Made by a program: the position numbers and the translations under genes. A stretch of DNA of 64,000 nt from Fen-1254 sp963778945 (lineage in GTDB: Bacteria > Bacteroidota > Ignavibacteria > UBA10030), in NCBI GenBank assembly GCA_963778945.1, contig CAVZWL010000020.1, forward strand, positions 62,001-126,000, in the 5' to 3' direction. The stretch's first letter is position 1, and the number at the start of each line of letters is the position of its first letter. Positions 26,108-33,225 of this stretch are shown piece after piece. Under the pieces are notes generated by a model. The model saw nothing but the letters and a program-made list of their open reading frames with translations. It did no database searches and was not told where the DNA came from.

Positions 26108-27036
26108 ACATGAAATCGATTCGTATCAAGCATGTCGATGCATTTACAAAAAAACCGTTCACTGGAAATTATGCGGCGGTTGTTATCGATGCAAATGGAT
26201 TAAGCGATGAAGAAATGCGCCTCATTGCCCGCGAAATGAATGTTTCGGAAACGGCATTCATTCTTCAGCCCTCGATTGCCGATGCGGATATTCAAATTCG
26301 CTGGTTTACGCCTTCTTCAGAAGTTCCTCTTTGCGGACATGCGACAATTGCCGGTTTCCATGCACTCGCGGAAGAAAACATGGCAGGCATGACGACGAAC
26401 GGCCAGCATTATTTCAAACTGCAGACAAAGAGCGGCATTCTTCCCGTTCGTGTTGAAAAAAATTTCCATGGAATTGCAGTAGAATTCGAGCTGCCGAAAC
26501 CGAAATTTTCTCTTAAGAAAAAAATTTCGCCTGCGCTTCTCTCTGCTCTTCGGTTATCAAAGAAAGATATCGAATTGAATTTGCCTCCGGCTGTCGATGT
26601 CAACCTGTATTTGCCGGTCAAGCGATTGAAGACGCTGCAGTCAATCAAGCCGGATTATGAAGCGCTGGAAATTATTTTAAAGCGATTGAAGCTTCAGGGT
26701 GTTTGTGTCTTTTCACTCGAAACAATCGAGAAAACATCCGCAGTGCATTCACGTTTTTTTGCCCCGGGCCTGGGAATTCAAGAGGATCCGGTCACAGGAT
26801 CTGCAAACGGCCCCCTTGGAGTATATCTCTCAATCTATGCGATGAAAGCCGGCTACCCTGTTGTCTGCAGAGAACTTGCAGATGGCAGAAAGGAATTTAT
26901 TGGCGAGCAGGGCGATACCATAGGGCGTCCCGGCCGTGTCAAAATACGTCTTCGCTATAATAAGAAATCAGTCGAACAAGTGTCAATAGAAGGCGAAGCG
27001 ATAACGGTGTTGAATGGAACGATGGAGATTCATTAA
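26104..27036 (+). CDS. PhzF-family isomerase/epimerase-like protein
   Basis: A 310-residue protein of the PhzF/diaminopimelate-epimerase fold, two similar halves with the active site between. The conserved glutamate is in MNVSETAFIL (about residues 44-53), the ring-binding region is WFTPSSEVPLCGHATIAGFH, and the second half has EDPVTGSANGPLGVYL. Most chromosomal PhzF-like proteins have unknown substrates; phenazine synthesis is not implied because no other phz gene is present. The start overlaps the YjbQ stop (ATGA). Confidence 0.88.
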   Translation: MNMKSIRIKHVDAFTKKPFTGNYAAVVIDANGLSDEEMRLIAREMNVSETAFILQPSIADADIQIRWFTPSSEVPLCGHATIAGFHALAEENMAGMTTNGQHYFKLQTKSGILPVRVEKNFHGIAVEFELPKPKFSLKKKISPALLSALRLSKKDIELNLPPAVDVNLYLPVKRLKTLQSIKPDYEALEIILKRLKLQGVCVFSLETIEKTSAVHSRFFAPGLGIQEDPVTGSANGPLGVYLSIYAMKAGYPVVCRELADGRKEFIGEQGDTIGRPGRVKIRLRYNKKSVEQVSIEGEAITVLNGTMEIH

Positions 27037-27090
27037 GAATTCAGAAGTCAGAAGTGAGAATATAGAATATAAAATTTAGAATGCAAAATT
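27037..27090. repeat. Low-complexity intergenic array
   Basis: GAATTCAGAAGTCAGAAGTG and then AGAATATAGAATATAAAATT are short degenerate words on the opposite orientation from the TTCTGAATTCTAACTTC array near 24790. Confidence 0.5.
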
Positions 27091-27192
27091 CAAAAACATA
27101 GGTTAGATTTCTGAATATAAAACTTAAAATGAACCGGCAGTGAAGTCGGTAGCGTAATTGTAAAAGCTGCAATCAAGAGATGGAAATACGAG

Positions 27193-27222
27193 ACCTTGCG
27201 AAGGTCACCACCTTCGCAAGGT
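27193..27222. repeat. Dispersed hairpin repeat, ACCTTCGCAAGGT family
   Basis: ACCTTGCGAAGGT (27193-27205) and ACCTTCGCAAGGT (27210-27222) pair perfectly over 13 bases with loop CACC. Each arm is itself nearly palindromic. Related copies lie at 48240 and 61652. Confidence 0.75.
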
Positions 27223-27309
27223 GGCAAGACTGGTGGGAGAGGGCAGGAGAATTGTATGGAATATATTGTGTTTTTCATCATAATTTAAACCTGAAAGGTG
27301 TTATTGTAA

Positions 27310-28182
27310 ATGAAACAAGCAGTCTTTTCGTTTGTCCTTGTGATAGCTTTCGTAATGTTTACTTTCAGCATACGGCGTTTATTTCAGCACCTCGGTCTTG
27401 GAAAAACAGAAAACCGAACCGACCATATTGGCGTTCGGATTAAAAAAATGCTGATTATTGCTATCGGGCAGAAGAAGTTGTTTCGAGAGCCGCTTGCCGG
27501 GTTTATGCATGCATTTATTTTTTGGGGCTTTCTTGTTCTTCTGGCTGCCGTCGTGGAGGCGGTCGGCGAGGGCTTGATTCCCGGATTTTCTCTTCGATTC
27601 CTCGGAATCTTCTACCGGCCTCTCGTTTTCATGGAAGAATTATTTTCCGTACTCGTTCTTCTTGGCGTCGTAACAGCGCTGATCCGGCGTCATATTGTTA
27701 AGCCGGCGCGTTTGGATTACAGTCTCCATGCTCAAATTGACGCAACGGCGATTCTCTGCACGATTTTTATGATCATGATCAGTATGCTCGGACAGAACGC
27801 TGCACGCGGCGCGCTTACTGCGCCGGAAAACGGTCGGTTCCTTTCCAGCTCGCTGATCCCGTGGTTCGCTTCTTTTGGCTCAGAAACAAACACTATACTT
27901 TTTGACACATTCTGGTGGACTCATATCGTCCTCATCCTCGGGTTTTTAAATTATTTGCCTTATTCAAAACATTGCCATGTCCTGACATCGGTTCCCAATG
28001 TATTTCTGAGCTCACTCGATCCTCCTGGGCAATTGAAGCCGATCAATTTTGAAGCGGAAGGAGTGGAAAAATTCGGCGCTTCCGATGTGGACGATTTGAC
28101 CTGGAAACAATTATTGGACGGCTACACATGCACAGAATGCGGGACGATGCTCCGATTCCTGTCCGGCAAGCAGCACGGGTAA
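27310..28182 (+). CDS. Membrane Fe-S oxidoreductase, part 1: NarI-like membrane domain (gene frameshifted)
   Basis: First part of a protein that should continue to 29312. This 290-residue piece has five or six hydrophobic helices (FVLVIAFVMFTFSIRRLF, FMHAFIFWGFLVLLAAVVEA, TFWWTHIVLILGFLNYLPY and others) with histidines placed like the heme ligands of NarI or the HdrE-type cytochrome. Near its end the first ferredoxin-like cysteine motif starts (YTCTECG). A single extra G in GCGGGACG near 28142 then breaks the frame: the other frame continues CGRCSDSCPASSTGKSLSPR. Related fused proteins pass electrons from electron-transfer flavoprotein to menaquinone during fatty-acid oxidation; that role is inferred from family only. 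Confidence 0.8.
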   Translation: MKQAVFSFVLVIAFVMFTFSIRRLFQHLGLGKTENRTDHIGVRIKKMLIIAIGQKKLFREPLAGFMHAFIFWGFLVLLAAVVEAVGEGLIPGFSLRFLGIFYRPLVFMEELFSVLVLLGVVTALIRRHIVKPARLDYSLHAQIDATAILCTIFMIMISMLGQNAARGALTAPENGRFLSSSLIPWFASFGSETNTILFDTFWWTHIVLILGFLNYLPYSKHCHVLTSVPNVFLSSLDPPGQLKPINFEAEGVEKFGASDVDDLTWKQLLDGYTCTECGTMLRFLSGKQHG

Positions 28183-28251
28183 ATCTCTTTCACCGAGAAA
28201 AATTATGACCGATATCAGAAAGCGGGTGGAAGAGAAAGGGAAGACTGCTCC

Positions 28252-28935
28252 ATGGAGGACGGAAAAAATATTCGCGTTCCCGATGGACAAAAACATCCGG
28301 CTGAAAAAACATTGATCCACGATTATATTACGGCAGAGGAACTCTTTGCATGTACAACCTGCATGGCATGCATGGAAGAATGTCCGGTTATGAACGAGCA
28401 TGTTCCGGCTATTGTCGAAATGCGGCGAAGCCTGGTTCTCATGGAATCGAATTTTCCGCCGGAGGTGCAGAGCGTATTCAAGAATCTGGAAACGAACTTC
28501 AGCCCGTGGGCATTTCCGCCTTCTGCCCGCACAGACTGGGCCGATGGGCTGGATATACCGCTTATGGCGCAGGCTCCGGATGCGGAAATTCTTTTCTGGG
28601 TCGGCTGTGCAGGTGCATTTGATGAACGGTATAAAAAAGTGACAAAAGCATTTGCCGGTTTGATGAAAAAAGCCGGTATTCACTTTGCAATTCTCGGCAG
28701 TGAAGAAAAATGCACGGGAGATTCTGCCCGCCGGCTGGGAAATGAATACCTTGCACAGATGCTGATGAAAGAAAATATTGCAACCCTAAATGCGTACCAT
28801 GTAAAAAAAATCGTTACGAGTTGTCCGCATTGTTTCAATACGCTTAAAAACGAATACCCCAATTTCGGAGGAACGTACGAAGTCCTTCATCATACCGAAT
28901 TTCTGGCACGGATCTCATTCGAAAGGGAAAATTGA
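28252..28935 (+). CDS. Membrane Fe-S oxidoreductase, part 2: ferredoxin and first CCG domain (gene frameshifted)
   Basis: Middle part of the broken oxidoreductase gene. It contains the second 4Fe-4S motif (ACTTCMACMEECPVMNEHVP) and the first cysteine-rich CCG domain (FWVGCAGAFDERYKKVTKAF, then EKCTGDSARRLGNEYLAQM and SCPHCFNTLKNEYPNFGG). The open frame has an ATG at 28252, but homologous sequence in another frame runs into it from part 1 (KIMTDIRKRVEEKGKTAP), so I read it as a continuation rather than a separate gene. The frame ends where one A seems missing in the GAAAATTG run near 28933. Confidence 0.8.
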   Translation: MEDGKNIRVPDGQKHPAEKTLIHDYITAEELFACTTCMACMEECPVMNEHVPAIVEMRRSLVLMESNFPPEVQSVFKNLETNFSPWAFPPSARTDWADGLDIPLMAQAPDAEILFWVGCAGAFDERYKKVTKAFAGLMKKAGIHFAILGSEEKCTGDSARRLGNEYLAQMLMKENIATLNAYHVKKIVTSCPHCFNTLKNEYPNFGGTYEVLHHTEFLARISFEREN

Positions 28936-29312
28936 AGGCGGAAAAGGAAGACGCCATACGTATCACGTTTCACGACTCCTGTTATCTTGGAAGATATAAT
29001 TCGATGTACGCGCAGCCGAGGGAGATTCTGCAGTCGATAACCGGAATCGGACTCGTGGAAATGGAGCGTTCACACTCGAAAGGTTTCTGCTGCGGAGCAG
29101 GCGGGGGCCGAATGTGGATGGAAGAGATCGGAGGGGACACGGAGTGAATGAGAAACGCACGGAGCAGGCGCTTGCATGCAGACCCGATACGATAGCGACA
29201 GCATGTCCGTTTTGTATGACGATGCTGGAAGACGGTTTGAAAGCAAAAGAAGCCGCGTGAAACCGTCAAGGTAAAAGACGTGGCCGAGCTGTTATCGGAA
29301 TCAATAAGATAA
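28932..29312 (+). pseudogene. Membrane Fe-S oxidoreductase, part 3: second CCG domain (two further frameshifts)
   Basis: C-terminal part of the same gene. The first stretch has DSCYLGRYNSMYAQPREIL and KGFCCGAGGGRMWMEE (to 29147). The next frame continues VNEKRTEQALACRPDTIATA, then CPFCMTMLEDGLKAKEA. A last shift near 29257 gives TVKVKDVAELLSESIR and the stop at 29310-29312. These are the standard endings of the HdrD/GlpC-like CCG domain that binds a non-cubane cluster. At least four or five indels thus interrupt a 2.0-kb gene, none of them a nonsense change. Confidence 0.75.
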
Positions 29313-29369
29313 TGAGAGACAGAAAATCTCAAGAGTTTTTAACATATCTGTAAAGAAAGGCGGGCGGCC

Positions 29370-29741
29370 ATGGCGGGAATGTTCGAAATGGATTATAAGG
29401 AGAAAAAAATTCTTTGTCTCGATTTGTCGGGCCTTGAGTTGAAAGACAAAGAGGAATTTAAGTCACATGTCAACAATGCAAAAAAAACCATCGAGCAGCG
29501 TCCTCCGAACTCTATTTTGCTTATCACTAACATTGCGAATACCGGTTTCGATACGGAAATTGCAGCCGTCATGGCAGAATATGCTACTCACAACACTTCC
29601 TATGTGAAAGCCAGCGCTGTTGTCGGCATATCAGGCGTTCAAAAAATAATACTTACAGCTATTAAATCGTTCACTGGAAGAGACTTCTTTGTATCCAATA
29701 CGATGCAGGAGGCACAGGATTGGCTGGTTAGTCAGGATTAA
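29370..29741 (+). CDS. STAS/SpoIIAA-like small protein
   Basis: A 123-residue soluble protein whose pattern of alternating strands and helices (KKILCLDLSGLELKDKEEF, SILLITNIANTGFDTEIAAV, VKASAVVGISGVQKIILTAI) resembles the STAS / SpoIIAA-like fold used as an anti-anti-sigma factor or small-molecule sensor. I cannot identify a phosphorylatable serine with confidence. The start may be ATG 29370 or ATG 29379 (MFEMDY), both in frame. No sigma or anti-sigma gene is adjacent. Function unknown. Confidence 0.6.
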   Translation: MAGMFEMDYKEKKILCLDLSGLELKDKEEFKSHVNNAKKTIEQRPPNSILLITNIANTGFDTEIAAVMAEYATHNTSYVKASAVVGISGVQKIILTAIKSFTGRDFFVSNTMQEAQDWLVSQD

Positions 29742-30082
29742 GAATGGTGAACTGTGAACTGAAAACTGTAAACTGCATAAAAAAAACCAACAAATTAACA
29801 AAGTAACTGAATAACTGAGCGACTGAACTACCGAATAACCGAGCAACAATGAATAGTGAATACGAACGATTCATTTATATTTTTTTTAACCAAGGACCAA
29901 GAGCCGAAGAACGCTGATATATCATCTTAGCGTTGACAATTTGCAATTGAAAATTGGCAATTGAAAATCCTCCTCCTTTTCCTCTTCCTTGACTTTATAT
30001 ACAAGAAATCGTATATTTTGACTCAAATTTTATAAAAAAGTGATCCTTTTTAATCAAAATTGATAGGATTCTGATAAATTTT
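29742..30082. other. Intergenic region with low-complexity array and efp promoter
   Basis: Bases 29744-29852 are an array of degenerate words (GAACTGTGAACTGAAAACTG, then AACTGAATAACTGAGCGACT), the inverse of the array at 23850. Near 29938-29970 GCAATTGAAAATTGGCAATTG is a short direct repeat. The right end holds the efp promoter. No gene is seen. Confidence 0.6.
29988..30020 (+). promoter_or_regulatory. Probable efp-accB-accC promoter, Bacteroidota type
   Basis: TTG at 29989-29991, a 20-base spacer, then TATATTTTG at 30012-30020, close to the Bacteroidota -33/-7 consensus. It is 62 bases before the efp start. Confidence 0.55.
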
Positions 30083-30643
30083 ATGGCGACGACTGGCGAC
30101 TTTCGAATTGGTATGGTTATTCGCTTCAACGGCGAACTTCACAGAATTGAAGAATATATACACCGCACACCGGGCAATTTAAGAGCGTTTGTGCAAGCAA
30201 AATTGCGCAGTCTTAAAAGCGGCCGCATCACAGAGACCCGGTTCAGATCCGGGGAAGAAGTCGAAGAGGTTCGTGTGGAGCAAAAGGAGTTCCAATACCT
30301 TTTTCATGACGGTTCAAGTTTTCAATTCATGGACAAAAAATCATATGAACAGATGCCGGTCGATGAAAAAGCGCTTGGCGAGGGGGCAAAATTCATTAAA
30401 GAAGGGGAAACGGTGCAGCTTCAAATGGTCGGTATGGACATCGTCGGAGCGGAACTTCCCTATAACGTGGAATTAAAAGTTATCGAAACGGTACCCGGTG
30501 TAAAAGGCGATACTGCAACAGGAGCGCAAAAACCGGCTACGCTTGAAACGGGGGCTGTGATTAACGTGCCCCTGTTCATTAACGAAGGGGATACGATTCG
30601 GGTCGATGTCCGTACGGGCAAGTATCTTGAGCGGGTCAATTAA
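30083..30643 (+). CDS. efp: Translation elongation factor P with atypical loop (Asn at the modified-lysine position)
   Basis: The 186-residue factor relieves ribosome stalling at proline runs. Three beta-barrel domains are visible: KOW-like N-terminus (FRIGMVIRFNGELHRIEEYI), middle (EVRVEQKEFQYLFHDGSSFQ) and C-terminal OB domain (ETGAVINVPLFINEGDTIRV). The tip of the first domain reads HRTPGNLRAF, so Asn32 stands where E. coli EF-P has Lys34 of PGKG, the residue that is beta-lysylated (or Arg that is rhamnosylated) in other bacteria. I recall the same loop from Chlorobium, so it is probably a lineage trait rather than damage. It heads an apparent efp-accB-accC operon. Confidence 0.95.
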   Translation: MATTGDFRIGMVIRFNGELHRIEEYIHRTPGNLRAFVQAKLRSLKSGRITETRFRSGEEVEEVRVEQKEFQYLFHDGSSFQFMDKKSYEQMPVDEKALGEGAKFIKEGETVQLQMVGMDIVGAELPYNVELKVIETVPGVKGDTATGAQKPATLETGAVINVPLFINEGDTIRVDVRTGKYLERVN

Positions 30644-30678
30644 TCGTTACTCAGCAGGAGCGAAACTTCGGAGCAGCT

Positions 30679-31155
30679 ATGGAAATTTCATATATCAAAA
30701 AAATAATTAAACTTGTTGAAAACAGCGATATCGATGAAATTGAAATCGATGAAGAGGGGAAGAAACTGCGTGTTGCCAGAACCCGCCATAATGTTTCCGC
30801 TCAGCAGATTATGCTGCCGCCCGCGGCAGGGCAGTCCGGATATTTTTCCGAGAACCAGCATCCCGCACCTCAAGAATCAAAACCGCATGTCGAAGCTCCC
30901 GCTGCTGAAAATCGATACCATGAAGTGCGTTCCCCCATTGTCGGCACATTCTACAGAGCGCCGACCCCGGAAGCAGAGCCATATGTGGAAATTGGTCATC
31001 AAGTAAAATCCGGTTCGGTTCTTTGCATCGTCGAGGCGATGAAACTGATGAATGAAATCGAATCAGATGCCGACGGAACTATCGTCAAAATTATGGTTGA
31101 AAACGGCAAGCCGGTTGAATACAATCAAGTCCTTTTCCTTGTCGAAAAAGCATAG
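30679..31155 (+). CDS. accB: Biotin carboxyl carrier protein of acetyl-CoA carboxylase
   Basis: A 158-residue carrier that shuttles carboxyl groups on biotin for malonyl-CoA synthesis. The N-terminal 40 residues and the Pro/Ala/Gln-rich linker (about 45-80) precede the biotinyl domain, which contains SPIVGTFYRAPTPEAEPYVE with the protruding thumb, and the biotin lysine Lys122 in VEAMKLMNEIE. It lies 35 bases after efp and 42 before accC, the common order in many bacteria. The start follows CAGGAGCGAAAC. Confidence 0.96.
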   Translation: MEISYIKKIIKLVENSDIDEIEIDEEGKKLRVARTRHNVSAQQIMLPPAAGQSGYFSENQHPAPQESKPHVEAPAAENRYHEVRSPIVGTFYRAPTPEAEPYVEIGHQVKSGSVLCIVEAMKLMNEIESDADGTIVKIMVENGKPVEYNQVLFLVEKA

Positions 31156-31197
31156 ACATTCGTCTCATTCACACACTCATAATGGGCGAGTCCTCAT

Positions 31198-32538
31198 TTG
31201 TTTAAAAAAATACTTATAGCAAATCGCGGCGAAATAGCGCTGCGGGTCATTCGTGCTGCTCATGAATTAGGAATTAAAACCGTAGCGGTGTACTCAGAAG
31301 CTGATCGAGAATCCCTGCACGTACGTTTTGCAGACGAGGCAGTATGCATCGGTCCTGCAGCGAGCAAGGAAAGTTATCTGAATATACCGCGCTTGATTGC
31401 TGCTGCAGAGGTAACGAATGCAGACAGCATACATCCGGGATACGGATTCTTATCCGAAAATGCAAACTTCGCTGAAATCTGCGCTTCTTCCGGAATTATT
31501 TTTATCGGACCCAGCCCGGAGGCAATCACAGCGATGGGAGATAAAGCGTTCGCGAAAGAGACTATGAAGCGGGCAGGCGTGCCTGTTGTGCCCGGCAGCG
31601 AAGGCGTCATCTCCGATATCAATGAAGCAAAAAAGATCGCGCTTGAAATCGGTTTTCCCGTTATCATCAAGGCAACGGCCGGCGGAGGCGGACGCGGTAT
31701 GCGCATCGTTCGCAGCGAAGATGAGCTGGAAAACGCTTTCCTTACAGCAAGCCACGAAGCGGAAACATCGTTCGGCAATTCCGCGGTTTATATTGAGAAA
31801 TATATCGAAGAGCCTCGTCACATTGAAATTCAGATTATGGGAGACAGCGCTGGAACGGTAGTCCATTTCGGTGAAAGGGACTGCAGCATTCAGAGGCGGC
31901 ATCAAAAACTTTTGGAAGAATCTCCTTCTCCAGCCCTCTCTTCGGAATTACGGGAAGCTATGGGTTCGGCTGCTGTCAAGGGAGCCAAAAGCGCAAAATA
32001 TCTTGGAGCGGGAACGATAGAATTTCTACTCGACAAGAATAAGAATTTTTATTTTATGGAAATGAACACGCGTATTCAGGTCGAGCATCCTGTCACGGAA
32101 GAGGTGTACGGAGTCGATCTGGTCAAAATGCAGCTGCAGGTGGTGGCCGGTGAACGGCTCAAGCGTCAAAGACTTAAGCCGCTCTGGCATGCCATCGAAT
32201 GCCGCATTAATGCGGAAGATCCGTCTGCTGGATTCCGTCCTTCCCCCGGCCACATAACAAGCCTTCACTTTCCCGGCGGCTTCGGAATCCGCGTTGATTC
32301 TCACGCGTATGCCGGATATTATATTCCGCCGTATTATGATTCGCTCATAGCCAAGTTGATTGCAAAGGGAAAAAATCGGGAAGAAGCGATTTCACGAATG
32401 CACCGGGCGCTCGATGAGTTTGTTATCGAAGGTGTTAAAACGACGATTCCATTTCATAAGAAACTCATGAAGAATGAAAAGTTTCGGAGCGGAAGTTTCG
32501 ATACGAATTTCATAGAGACATTTGCGTTTGATGAATAA
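31198..32538 (+). CDS. accC: Acetyl-CoA carboxylase, biotin carboxylase subunit
   Basis: This 446-residue ATP-grasp enzyme carboxylates biotin on AccB. Motifs: FKKILIANRGEIALRVIRA at the N-terminus, KATAGGGGRGMRIV as the glycine-rich ATP loop, the catalytic region EMNTRIQVEHPVTEEVYGVD, and the C-terminal YDSLIAKLIAKGKNREEAI. The start is TTG at 31198; no ATG precedes the conserved FKKIL and the distance from accB is normal. A weak start codon could balance its level with AccB. Confidence 0.96.
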   Translation: MFKKILIANRGEIALRVIRAAHELGIKTVAVYSEADRESLHVRFADEAVCIGPAASKESYLNIPRLIAAAEVTNADSIHPGYGFLSENANFAEICASSGIIFIGPSPEAITAMGDKAFAKETMKRAGVPVVPGSEGVISDINEAKKIALEIGFPVIIKATAGGGGRGMRIVRSEDELENAFLTASHEAETSFGNSAVYIEKYIEEPRHIEIQIMGDSAGTVVHFGERDCSIQRRHQKLLEESPSPALSSELREAMGSAAVKGAKSAKYLGAGTIEFLLDKNKNFYFMEMNTRIQVEHPVTEEVYGVDLVKMQLQVVAGERLKRQRLKPLWHAIECRINAEDPSAGFRPSPGHITSLHFPGGFGIRVDSHAYAGYYIPPYYDSLIAKLIAKGKNREEAISRMHRALDEFVIEGVKTTIPFHKKLMKNEKFRSGSFDTNFIETFAFDE

Positions 32539-32544
32539 ATTCTG

Positions 32545-32592
32545 AAAAATTGCAAATAGTGAATGGTAAATGGTGAATAGTAAATGGTATGA
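32545..32592. repeat. Low-complexity intergenic array
   Basis: GAATGGTAAATGGTGAATAG and neighbours form a degenerate 7-8 base word repeat between accC and gcvH. The same words recur at 61604-61644 and, inverted, at 24745-24770. Confidence 0.6.
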
Positions 32593-32678
32593 GCAAATAA
32601 AAATCGTTAGCAGGCTTCGTTTGAAAGAAAAAAATCTACAAACTGAAATTTGAAATTTATAAATTTTAGGAGTGCTCC

Positions 32679-33050
32679 ATGAATTTTCCGGAACAGTTGA
32701 AATACACCAAAGATCATGAATGGCTTTTTATCGAAGGCTCTACAGGAACGGTCGGCATAACGGACTTCGCTCAAAGCGAGCTTGGAGATATTGTATTTGT
32801 CGAATTGCCCGAAGTCGGGGCTGTCCTTGAGCAGGGAAAATCGTTCGGAACGATTGAAGCCGTCAAGGCAGTCTCCGATCTTTTTGCACCGGTCAGCGGG
32901 CAGGTGCTGGAAGTGAACGCTCTCTGCAATAATCACCCGGAGCAGATCAATAAAGATCCATTCGGTGAGGGATGGCTGATTAAAATTCATATCACTAGAT
33001 CTCTGGTCAGGCCGGTCTCTTACTCGATGCCGGCGCATATAAGCAATTGA
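32679..33050 (+). CDS. gcvH: Glycine cleavage system H protein (C-terminus probably frameshifted)
   Basis: GcvH carries the lipoyl arm that moves the aminomethyl group between the P, T and L proteins. The lipoyl lysine is in SFGTIEAVKAVSDLFAPVSG, preceded by KYTKDHEWLFIEGSTGTVG and ITDFAQSELGDIVFVELPEV. The expected C-terminal helix is missing from this frame after IKIHITRS, but a neighbouring frame reads GQAGLLLDAGAYKQLTGK and stops at 33061. A single missing base near 33003 would therefore restore a normal 127-residue protein. No gcvT or gcvP is nearby. It has a good ribosome site (TAGGAGTGCTCC). Confidence 0.92.
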   Translation: MNFPEQLKYTKDHEWLFIEGSTGTVGITDFAQSELGDIVFVELPEVGAVLEQGKSFGTIEAVKAVSDLFAPVSGQVLEVNALCNNHPEQINKDPFGEGWLIKIHITRSLVRPVSYSMPAHISN

Positions 33051-33225
33051 CTGGAAAATAAAATTAGATTATCCAATACAGGGCATGATCGTTTCTGCCG
33101 AGAGGAGAAGCGGCCAATGTGTCTCTTTTGAGGAAGAGCGAAACAACGGCAACGCGTCGAAGCGAAGTGAAAACCATGGAGCGGTTGAAAAAACAACTGC
33201 GTCCATCAGGTGAAGGATCGAGATC

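Noticed and set aside
26104..27036. Phenazine biosynthesis cluster
   Set aside because: Only a PhzF-like protein is present; no phzA-E or phzG genes, and most PhzF homologues have other roles.
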